Origin: Clostridia bacterium
GTDB lineage: Bacteria; Bacillota; Clostridia; Oscillospirales; CAG-272
Length of the DNA stretch: 33,075 nucleotides
Assembly (NCBI GenBank): GCA_017937135.1
Contig: JAGBEE010000041.1
Span: 1 to 33,075, forward strand
Reading direction: 5' to 3'
In this document: piece after piece, positions 16,866 to 23,450 of the stretch
Layout: each line of letters opens with the position of its first letter
Numbering within the stretch: position 1 is the stretch's first letter
Notes under the pieces: generated by a model
Told to the model about the DNA's origin: nothing
The model's database searches: none
What the model saw: the letters and a program-made list of their open reading frames with translations, nothing else
Program-made: the position numbers and the translations under genes

Positions 16866-18281
16866 ATGGAGAAACAGCCAGCATCAAAAAACTACTTTTT
16901 TGACAAGGGATATAGAGACGTTGGAAATATAATTAAAAAAGCTTGGAAAAGCGCATATGCTCCTTTAAAAGAAGAGGTAGGTAGAATAGGTGATATATTT
17001 GAATCAAATATCACATGTGGAATAATTACATCAATAGCCGACATAATACTATTTCCTGTAGTAACCGTAATATATATGGCGGCAACAATTATTTTTTCAG
17101 CCTTGCTTATATGCTCATTTGCGATAGTAGGTTTTTTCGCATATCTATTTTATTCAATATTGTATTTAACAGACACGTTGTTTTGTGTTTTTAAAAGAAT
17201 TTCGAGTAGCTGCTCAAAATGTCAGTCTAAATTTCTATTGCCCGTATATGAGTGCCCTCATTGTGGAGAAAAGCATACCAAGCTTCGCCCAAGTAGCTAT
17301 GGAATACTAAAAAGAAAATGCTTATGTGGCTATAAATTACCAACAACATTTTTCAATGGCAGACAAAAGTTAGATGCAAAATGTCCAGTCTGTAATGAAA
17401 ATATAAAGGACGGAGGACATCATAGCGAGGTTACTATTCCAATTGTAGGTGGACGAAGTGCAGGAAAAACATGCTTTATAACTCAGGCTATAAGCGCACT
17501 TGGTAATGAAGCATACAAATTAGGATTAGACTACAAATATTCACCAGTAGATAGTGATGATGACTACATACAAACTGTAAATAGTATGAATGCAGGCTAT
17601 ACACCTGATTCGTCAAATAACCTTCGTTTAAGATATTATCAGTTTTATCTAAGTCCAAAGGAAGCAAAGATAAAGAATCTTATTTCACTATGTGATATAG
17701 CAGGAGAGGTTTATTCTAACAGAGAAAATCTTAATGACCAAATTGGCTACAAATATGCAAACGCATTTTTGATGATTGTTGACCCACTTAGTGTAAGTGG
17801 ATATGCAAAAGAGATGCAAGCACGGATAAATTTGGTTGAATATGGTTATAGCAATGACCGTTTAGATGAAATTTTAAGCTTACTTACTGCAACACTTGAA
17901 AATATGTTTTGTATATCAAGTAGCGATATGCTAAAAACAACCGTTGCTGTGGTATTTAGTAAGGGAGATATCCCCGGACTTGATGAAAAGATAGGAAAAA
18001 GTGCCATAAAAAAATATATGAAGGATAACAACGTAAGCAACAAATACGACGCGCAAAACGCAGTATGCGAGGAGTTTTTGAAGAATTACGGAGAAGCGAA
18101 CTTCTTAAACACCTTGAAATCAAGATATAAAAATGTTCAATTTTTTACCTCATCAGCTCTTGGTCATAATCAAAATGGTAAGGCTTTTGTATCAGACGGA
18201 GTACAGGACCCAATTTTATGGCTTGTTGATAGCGCTTGCCCATCTATAAATTTAAAGGATAGATGGGGCAAAAAGCTTTAA
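16866..18281 (+). CDS. Membrane-anchored zinc-ribbon P-loop GTPase-like protein
   Basis: 471 residues. Order: amphipathic N-terminus (1-50), hydrophobic stretch for two or three membrane passes (about 52-108), two zinc-ribbon-like units (CSKC 116-119 with CPHCG 130-134; KCLCG 151-155 with CPVC 173-176), then a P-loop domain. Walker A is GGRSAGKT (195-202), the switch II/Walker B equivalent is LCDIAGE (275-281), and a G4-like FSKGD is at 364-368. This layout resembles the GTPase families (double-GTPase type) found in predicted bacterial conflict systems, but I cannot place it in a named family. Nucleotide binding is well supported and GTP preference is inferred from the G4-like motif. SD AAAGGAGAAG precedes ATG. 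It heads a three-gene unit with two membrane proteins. Confidence 0.85.
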   Translation: MEKQPASKNYFFDKGYRDVGNIIKKAWKSAYAPLKEEVGRIGDIFESNITCGIITSIADIILFPVVTVIYMAATIIFSALLICSFAIVGFFAYLFYSILYLTDTLFCVFKRISSSCSKCQSKFLLPVYECPHCGEKHTKLRPSSYGILKRKCLCGYKLPTTFFNGRQKLDAKCPVCNENIKDGGHHSEVTIPIVGGRSAGKTCFITQAISALGNEAYKLGLDYKYSPVDSDDDYIQTVNSMNAGYTPDSSNNLRLRYYQFYLSPKEAKIKNLISLCDIAGEVYSNRENLNDQIGYKYANAFLMIVDPLSVSGYAKEMQARINLVEYGYSNDRLDEILSLLTATLENMFCISSSDMLKTTVAVVFSKGDIPGLDEKIGKSAIKKYMKDNNVSNKYDAQNAVCEEFLKNYGEANFLNTLKSRYKNVQFFTSSALGHNQNGKAFVSDGVQDPILWLVDSACPSINLKDRWGKKL

Positions 18282-18327
18282 TTTCAAAAATTAAACTTAA
18301 AAATGATTTAATAAAGGAAACAAACTA

Positions 18328-19266
18328 ATGATACTTTTAATTATATTGGTGTGTGTCTTTGGTCTGGCTGCTGGCGGCTTTAACTATGTTTACGCAATAG
18401 TTACTAGCAGGTCATATTACACCCAAGAGGATGACAGATTTGCTCTGTTCATAGGACTTTCGGCTGTGGACGTGGCTATGCTTGTATTTGAAATAATACT
18501 TATCAAAAATCCAAATGCGATATTTACAGGCATTCACTGGGTATGGATTCTTGTTATTGGAATATTATTATTTGCCGGAACGGTTGCATTAGGAATATAC
18601 CTGTGTGTTACTGAGGATATTTTTTGGACGTTTGAGCGCGCAAAGTGGTATATGGGAGCTATTCAGGTAGCAGTAGGCATACTTGTTTTAATTCTTATGA
18701 TAGTAGGCTTAAGCACAGCAAAGGGAAAAACCTACGAGGTTTCCTCGGTTGATGATTTGGAAATCTTAGATAATCTCCCTGGTACAGAGGAGCCTTATAT
18801 CATACAAATAACATCCGACCTTGATTTTGAAGGCATAGAGCCAAACGAAAAATATGGAACAAGCTATAATACCTACATAATTGAGGGAAATGGACACACT
18901 ATAAGCAATATCAAATACGAAAAAACCTTAGAGGAAGAATATACAGCGTTCTTCGAAATGAACACAGCAAAGAAAGATACATACAACTCATCAAAAATCA
19001 AAAATCTTAATTTTGACAACTGTGAGTTTTATATAACCCCAAATTTCTACAATGAAGAAAAGCACGAGGGCAAAAAATGTCATTTTTATCTTTTTGGTGA
19101 CGAAACAAAATCTCCTGTTGAGCTACAAAACGTCATAATAACACGTTCAATTGTGTATGCACTAAAAGGAGAGGAGAATCCTCTTAGCGTAAGTAACTCG
19201 GTAATAGGTGATATATATCCGACAGATGGCGAAAATATAGATTTAAGAGTGATAAGGGAGGAATGA
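18328..19266 (+). CDS. Four-pass membrane protein with C-terminal beta-helix-like outside domain
   Basis: 312 residues, family unknown to me. Four predicted transmembrane helices (about 1-26, 39-60, 70-93, 108-129) are followed by a soluble domain of 180 residues. The domain opens with KGKTYEVSSVDDLEILDN and has SDLDFEGI and IIEGNGHTISNIKYE. That pattern is typical of GLUG-type or right-handed beta-helix repeats of secreted proteins, so the domain is probably outside the cell. SD AAAGGAAAC lies 7 bases before ATG 18328. The next gene starts 1 base after its stop, indicating tight coupling. Confidence 0.8.
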   Translation: MILLIILVCVFGLAAGGFNYVYAIVTSRSYYTQEDDRFALFIGLSAVDVAMLVFEIILIKNPNAIFTGIHWVWILVIGILLFAGTVALGIYLCVTEDIFWTFERAKWYMGAIQVAVGILVLILMIVGLSTAKGKTYEVSSVDDLEILDNLPGTEEPYIIQITSDLDFEGIEPNEKYGTSYNTYIIEGNGHTISNIKYEKTLEEEYTAFFEMNTAKKDTYNSSKIKNLNFDNCEFYITPNFYNEEKHEGKKCHFYLFGDETKSPVELQNVIITRSIVYALKGEENPLSVSNSVIGDIYPTDGENIDLRVIREE

Positions 19267-19267
19267 T

Positions 19268-20365
19268 ATGGTATATCTTATTCCAGCATTTTCAATAGGA
19301 ATCGTTTCTGCTATCGCTCTTAGTAGCTATATGCACGTTGTTTTATCGTTTTTGATTTTTAGTTACGCCTCTTTATGTGTTATGACGTTTATAAAAACAT
19401 TGTACGATGGTAATAATGTTATTTTAACAGGAGATTATGTAGGGGATATAGTCAGTGAGGAAACTTGGTTTTTATTCCCATTAATGATACCAATATTTGT
19501 TGCATCAGTGGTAGCAGCACCTGTTATGTGCTTATACAATTATATTGAGGATGAGTATGAAACGACATCGGTATTTGTTGGCATCATTTCTATTTTGTCA
19601 GTAATGCTTTTGTTTCTTCTTGTTCTGTTCATAAGTCCACAAACTGCATATGCCCTTATTCCATGCGGAGGGATAATCCCCTTATATATCGTTCTTAGCG
19701 CAGTGGTTGTGGTACTAACATCAGTAGCACTACACGAGGAGGGCTTTTCAACCCTAACAACAGTACTTTTCTATGTGGGCGCAGGACTTATGATAGTTCT
19801 TATGATAATTGGCATTAATGTCTCAATGAATAGAACCTACTATATTTCCGATGCAAATGATATGAGAGGCTTCGCAAACTCCCCAACAAGCTATGAAACA
19901 GTATTCATTGTAGAAAATGACATCGATTTTGAAGACGAGGATACAAGCTGGTTCGGAGGAATGGAGAGCTTTGAAGGAATATTTGAGGGAAATGGTTACA
20001 CATTTTCGAATATTAGCTTTGACGGATATTACAATGGAGAAGGAATGGGACTTGTAGCCTATAACGAAGGAGTTATTCGCAACATTAACTTTAAAGATTG
20101 CTCATTTTCTGTAAAAAATGATATAGAAGGCTCTTCCTTGAATTTTGGAATCATTTGTTCTGTAAATAACGGAAAGATTTCCAATTGCAATATTATAGAT
20201 TGTCAAGCCAAGGGATATAAATATTATAGTAGCTCATCCTCACAAACCTCATTAAAGGTCGGCTATAATTATGGCACCTTAGAAAACGTTGAGGTAACCT
20301 ATACAAGAGAAGAGGACCCTGAATTTTATAATACAGATGCATATAAATGGTTTAAAATCAATTAA
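19268..20365 (+). CDS. Polytopic membrane protein with C-terminal beta-helix-like domain, related to the preceding product
   Basis: 365 residues, family unknown. Five or six hydrophobic helices between 1 and 183. The outside domain (about 187-365) has the same opening as its neighbour: YYISDANDMRGFAN, ENDIDFED, IFEGNGYTFSNISFDG. Further beta-helix rungs follow (VAYNEGVIRNINFKDCSF; NGKISNCNIIDC; NYGTLENVEVTY). Strong SD GGGAGGAATG at 5 bases overlaps the end of the previous gene. It closes the operon before a large hairpin terminator. The two products probably arose by duplication of the beta-helix part, while their membrane parts differ. Confidence 0.8.
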   Translation: MVYLIPAFSIGIVSAIALSSYMHVVLSFLIFSYASLCVMTFIKTLYDGNNVILTGDYVGDIVSEETWFLFPLMIPIFVASVVAAPVMCLYNYIEDEYETTSVFVGIISILSVMLLFLLVLFISPQTAYALIPCGGIIPLYIVLSAVVVVLTSVALHEEGFSTLTTVLFYVGAGLMIVLMIIGINVSMNRTYYISDANDMRGFANSPTSYETVFIVENDIDFEDEDTSWFGGMESFEGIFEGNGYTFSNISFDGYYNGEGMGLVAYNEGVIRNINFKDCSFSVKNDIEGSSLNFGIICSVNNGKISNCNIIDCQAKGYKYYSSSSSQTSLKVGYNYGTLENVEVTYTREEDPEFYNTDAYKWFKIN

Positions 20366-20425
20366 AAAAGGTGAAACATTATGCGTGTTATCCGTCAAGG
20401 AGAACACGCATAGTTCACCTTTTTA
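20364..20425. terminator. Large hairpin terminator between convergent GTPase operon and spoVA operon
   Basis: Two stacked stems: AAAAAGGTGAA/TTCACCTTTTT (outer) and TATGCGTGTT/AACACGCATA (20380-20389 with 20403-20412), followed by T-rich DNA on the plus strand. It overlaps the last bases of spoVAE (stop at 20423). Confidence 0.85.
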
Positions 20426-20791
20426 TTTTTTTGGCTTGCTTGAAAATACTAAGGAAACTAAAAATCCAAAGCACAGCGCTCCTGCAATTCCACCAGCTGT
20501 TTGTCCAAGACCGCCTGTTAATGCACCCAAAAGACCGTCCTTGTTTACAGCCTCTCTTACACCCTTTGCAATAGTATAGCCAAAGCCCGTTAGTGGTACA
20601 GTAGCTCCTGCACCGGCAAAGCTAACAATATATTCATAAACACCTATACCTGTTAATAAAACACCAGCGCATACATACAAAACAAGAATTCTCGCAGGAG
20701 TGAGCTTTGTTTTGTCAATAAGGACCTGAGCAATTACGCACAAAAGGCCACCGACAATAAATGCCCATAAATAATTTAAAAATATATCCAT
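20423..20791 (-). CDS. spoVAE: Stage V sporulation protein AE
   Basis: 122-residue membrane protein with four hydrophobic segments and the family motifs LLTGIGVYEYIVSFAGAGA and TVPLTGFGYTIAKGVREAV. Together with SpoVAC and SpoVAD it forms the channel complex that moves dipicolinic acid into the developing spore and out during germination. It lies 2 bases after spoVAD on the same strand. Length matches known SpoVAE proteins (about 115-125). Third and last gene of the operon. Confidence 0.95.
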   Translation of the reverse strand: MDIFLNYLWAFIVGGLLCVIAQVLIDKTKLTPARILVLYVCAGVLLTGIGVYEYIVSFAGAGATVPLTGFGYTIAKGVREAVNKDGLLGALTGGLGQTAGGIAGALCFGFLVSLVFSSKPKK

Positions 20792-20793
20792 AA

Positions 20794-21789
20794 TTATTCG
20801 CTCCTTAGCCTTACTAAATGTGCAACAGCAGGAATAGTACCGCCTTGATAAAGTGACATGGGAGACATTAAAGCGCCCGTTCCGATAAATAAAACGTCCT
20901 TTAAAACACCCTTTTCAAGATTTGGAATAATATCAGCCGACATAACAACAGCGCTACATCCGCAGCCTGATGCGCCTGCATGCACATCTTGACGCTCACG
21001 GTCAAAAAGCATAAGACCACAATCGGTATGATTTTTTCTAATATCTACTCCATAGCCAAGCAATAAATCCTTTAATATTTCGCTACCCTCATAACCTAAG
21101 TCACCTGTGATAATTAAGTCAAAATCCTCGGGGGAGTGGTTAGATTGCAAAAAATATCTCTTTATAGTATCAATCGCTGCCGGAGCCATAGCAGCACCCA
21201 TATTGTTCACGTCTGAAATCCCCTTGTCGATTGCCTTGCCAAATAAAGCCTCGCTGATTTTAATCCTTCCCTCGTCGCCAAGGATGAAAGCCCCTGCGCC
21301 TGTAGCTGTCCATTGTGCAGTGGGAGTACGCTGACCACCATATTCCAATGGGAAACGGAATTGCCTTTCACTTGAGCAGTAATGAGAGGATGTCATTACA
21401 CCACAGCTATTAATTATACCACCACTATATAAGCATGCGCCAATTGCAAGCCCCTCAGCACAGGTAGAGCACGCACCATAAAGACCTAAATAAGGAATAT
21501 CAAAATTTGTAATAGAGTAGTTAGAGCCAACGCATTGATTTAATAAATCGCCCGCTAATAAAACGTCAAGCTCAGTGTCGATTAAACCGCTTTTTTTAAT
21601 AGCGCCACAAAGCGCACGTCTTTGCATCTCACTTTCTGATTTTTCCCAGCTATCCTTACCAAATTTATCATCCTGGCAGTATTCATCAAACAGCTCGCCA
21701 AGAGGACCACTATGCTCCTTATTTCCTACAACAGAGTAGGAGGATATTATTTTGGGCTCTCTTTTAAGCTTTATTATTCCTTGCTCCAT
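20794..21789 (-). CDS. spoVAD: Stage V sporulation protein AD (dipicolinic acid-binding, thiolase fold)
   Basis: 331 residues, thiolase-like fold without an assigned enzymatic role; in Bacillus SpoVAD binds dipicolinic acid. Typical sequences are SGPLGELFDEYCQDDKFGKDS, AGDLLNQCVGSNY, GLYGACSTCAEGLAIGA and HTDCGLMLFDRERQDVHAGASGCGC. Starts 1 base after the spoVAC stop; translation is probably coupled. Length is normal. Confidence 0.97.
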   Translation of the reverse strand: MEQGIIKLKREPKIISSYSVVGNKEHSGPLGELFDEYCQDDKFGKDSWEKSESEMQRRALCGAIKKSGLIDTELDVLLAGDLLNQCVGSNYSITNFDIPYLGLYGACSTCAEGLAIGACLYSGGIINSCGVMTSSHYCSSERQFRFPLEYGGQRTPTAQWTATGAGAFILGDEGRIKISEALFGKAIDKGISDVNNMGAAMAPAAIDTIKRYFLQSNHSPEDFDLIITGDLGYEGSEILKDLLLGYGVDIRKNHTDCGLMLFDRERQDVHAGASGCGCSAVVMSADIIPNLEKGVLKDVLFIGTGALMSPMSLYQGGTIPAVAHLVRLRSE

Positions 21790-21790
21790 T

Positions 21791-22234
21791 TTACCCCCCT
21801 ATTAAGGTAATTATATAATATATCACACCGTAAATCGCACCTGATAATGTGGCATAGAGAATAACTGGGCCGGCAATAGTAAAAATCTTAGCGCCCACAC
21901 CCATAATATACCCCTCTGATTTAGTATCAACAGCCTGAGATGCTACAGCGTTAGCAAAGCCTGTAATAGGAACGAGCGTGCCGGCGCCTGCTATTTTAGC
22001 AATATTATCAAAAACACCAATTCCGGTTAAAAGACAAGCGATAAAAATCAATGTGATTGAAACAAGCGTTCCTGATATCTCCTTCTCAAAGCCAAAATAA
22101 GTATATAAGTCATTTAATGCTTGTCCAATTGTGCAAATTAAACCACCAAACAAAAACGCAAAGGCGCAATTTTTTAAAATAGGAGATTTTTTTGCGCGTC
22201 CCTGTACATATTCTGAATATTCTTTTTCGTTCAT
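21791..22234 (-). CDS. spoVAC: Stage V sporulation protein AC
   Basis: 147-residue membrane protein, first of the spoVAC-AD-AE operon. Motifs: FLFGGLICTIGQALNDLY, IACLLTGIGVFDNIAKIAGA, GTLVPITGFANAVASQAVD. SpoVAC acts as a mechanosensitive channel for dipicolinic acid in Bacillus. ATG 22234 with AGGTGA at 5 bases is preferred over an upstream GTG (22243). The promoter region carries a sigma-G-like element, as expected for forespore expression. Confidence 0.96.
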   Translation of the reverse strand: MNEKEYSEYVQGRAKKSPILKNCAFAFLFGGLICTIGQALNDLYTYFGFEKEISGTLVSITLIFIACLLTGIGVFDNIAKIAGAGTLVPITGFANAVASQAVDTKSEGYIMGVGAKIFTIAGPVILYATLSGAIYGVIYYIITLIGG

Positions 22235-22264
22235 GTATTTCACCTACTTAGTTACTTGTAGAGT

Positions 22265-22293
22265 TAATTTGTGCAAAAAAATATAATTTATTC
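22265..22293 (-). promoter_or_regulatory. Candidate sigma-G (forespore) promoter of the spoVA operon
   Basis: On the minus strand: GAATA (22289-22293), 17-base spacer, CAAATTA (22265-22271), about 30 bases before the start codon. The -35 matches GHATR fully and the -10 matches CATWMTA at 5 of 7. spoVA operons are known to be read by sigma-G. Confidence 0.45.
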
Positions 22294-22304
22294 ACACATT
22301 TTTA

Positions 22305-22333
22305 TTGACAAAGAAGCTTTATTATAGTATTAT
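22305..22333 (+). promoter_or_regulatory. Sigma-A promoter of the mscS-like gene
   Basis: Perfect -35 TTGACA (22305-22310), 17-base spacer, -10 TATTAT (22328-22333), 33 bases before ATG 22367. Confidence 0.75.
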
Positions 22334-22366
22334 AATATATAGCAATTTTTATAAAGGAGAAAGAAA

Positions 22367-23185
22367 ATGGGAGAATTTCTTGAAAAGGTAAAAAACTTTT
22401 TTATTTCCGAATCAACAGTTAATTTAATTGTTAAAATTCTTATTGCTCTTGTAGTATTGATAATTGGTAAGCTTATCGTAAAGAGCATTGTTAAAAGAAT
22501 TGATAGCGGAAAAATTTTCAAACGCTCAACAAAAACAGTAAGATTGTTCTTGAAGCACTTAATTTCTATATCACTTTACATTTTAATCGCAGTTGCTATA
22601 ATATCAATTTTAGGCTTTGATGTATCAGCAATTTCAGCAGCAATTGCATCTGCTGGTCTTGCAATAGGTCTTGCTCTACAGGGTGGACTCTCAAATATTG
22701 CAGGTGGTATTATGCTTGTTGGCTTCAAGCCATTTGAGGTTGGCGATTTTGTAGAGGGTGCAGGTATTAGCGGAACAGTAACCGATATAGGACTTTTCTA
22801 CACAACTCTTACAACACCTGACAATAAAAAGGTGGTTGTTCCAAATGCAACAATGTCAAACTCAGTAGTAACTAACTACTCAGTTCACGACACAAGAAGA
22901 ATGGACTTTGATTTTACAATTGCTTATACAGCAAGCATTGATACAGCAAGAAAGGTACTTCTTGCGTGTGCAAAGTCAGATGAAAGAATATTCACCGACC
23001 CTAAGCCAGAGGTAATGATAACAGCGCACAACGATAGCTCAGTTACAATCAGACTTAGAGTATGGGTTAAGAATTCAGATTATTGGGATGTCAACTTCGC
23101 TATGATGGAGCAGGTTAAACGCTCATTTGATGAATTTGGAGTTGAAATTCCATTCCCACAGGTGGACGTTCATATCGCAAAATAA
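22367..23185 (+). CDS. mscS: Small-conductance mechanosensitive channel (MscS family)
   Basis: 272 residues. Three helices near the N-terminus (about 18-45, 58-85, 88-120), the last being the pore helix SAAIASAGLAIGLALQGG followed by LSNIAGGIMLVGFKPFEVGD, characteristic of MscS. Then a beta domain (DIGLFYTTLTTPDNKKVVVPN) and an alpha/beta C-terminal domain ending GVEIPFPQVDVHI. The channel opens under membrane tension and protects from hypo-osmotic shock. Length (about 270-290) is standard. SD AAAGGAGA. It is divergent from spoVA, whose product SpoVAC is also mechanosensitive; that proximity may be coincidence. Confidence 0.96.
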   Translation: MGEFLEKVKNFFISESTVNLIVKILIALVVLIIGKLIVKSIVKRIDSGKIFKRSTKTVRLFLKHLISISLYILIAVAIISILGFDVSAISAAIASAGLAIGLALQGGLSNIAGGIMLVGFKPFEVGDFVEGAGISGTVTDIGLFYTTLTTPDNKKVVVPNATMSNSVVTNYSVHDTRRMDFDFTIAYTASIDTARKVLLACAKSDERIFTDPKPEVMITAHNDSSVTIRLRVWVKNSDYWDVNFAMMEQVKRSFDEFGVEIPFPQVDVHIAK

Positions 23186-23190
23186 AAAAC

Positions 23191-23225
23191 AGGGGCTGTC
23201 GCATTTGAAGCGACGCCCCTTTTTT
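23191..23225 (+). terminator. Intrinsic terminator of the mscS-like gene
   Basis: GC-rich stem AGGGGCTGTCGC / GCGACGCCCCT (one bulged T) with 7-base loop and T-run. Confidence 0.88.
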
Positions 23226-23246
23226 AGGGATAGTGAAATGTGTGCC

Positions 23247-23307
23247 CAAGGCGAGATTCGTACACGTAGGCGTACTTCGTACGGTAGAGTGCGATGCTCG
23301 CGCCTAA
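23247..23307. other. Imperfect GC-richer hairpin element between mscS and clpC
   Basis: The block from GCCCAAGGCGAGATTCG to GATGCTCGCGCCT folds on itself: AGG-CGAG (23249-23255) pairs with CTCG-CCT (23297-23305, CG bulged), and an inner CGTAC/GTACG stem sits at 23271-23283. Base content differs from the A/T-rich surroundings. It is either a dispersed repeat or an RNA structure; nothing decides between them. Confidence 0.4.
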
Positions 23308-23327
23308 AAAACAGATGTTAAAATAAA

Positions 23328-23356
23328 GAGAGCTTGCAACAAAACCGCAAGCTCTC
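23328..23356 (-). terminator. Intrinsic terminator of the clpC transcript
   Basis: 10-bp stem GAGAGCTTGC / GCAAGCTCTC (23328-23337 with 23347-23356); T-rich DNA follows on the minus strand. It lies about 95 bases beyond the clpC stop. Confidence 0.75.
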
Positions 23357-23450
23357 AACCTTAAAATTTTACTAAAATAAATGTTTATACTTAATTTCAA
23401 GAGGGAATGTGTCCTTATTTGGTCTAAACTTATTGCAACATCCCCTTTTT

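Noticed and set aside
16866-18281. GTPase as a ribosome-assembly or Era/Obg-type housekeeping enzyme
   Set aside because: It has membrane helices and zinc ribbons before the P-loop, and lacks the classic NKxD and TKxD spacing of those families.
23247-23307. Possible tRNA (GATTCG resembling a T-arm)
   Set aside because: No acceptor stem, anticodon arm or proper T-loop can be drawn; only an imperfect single hairpin forms.
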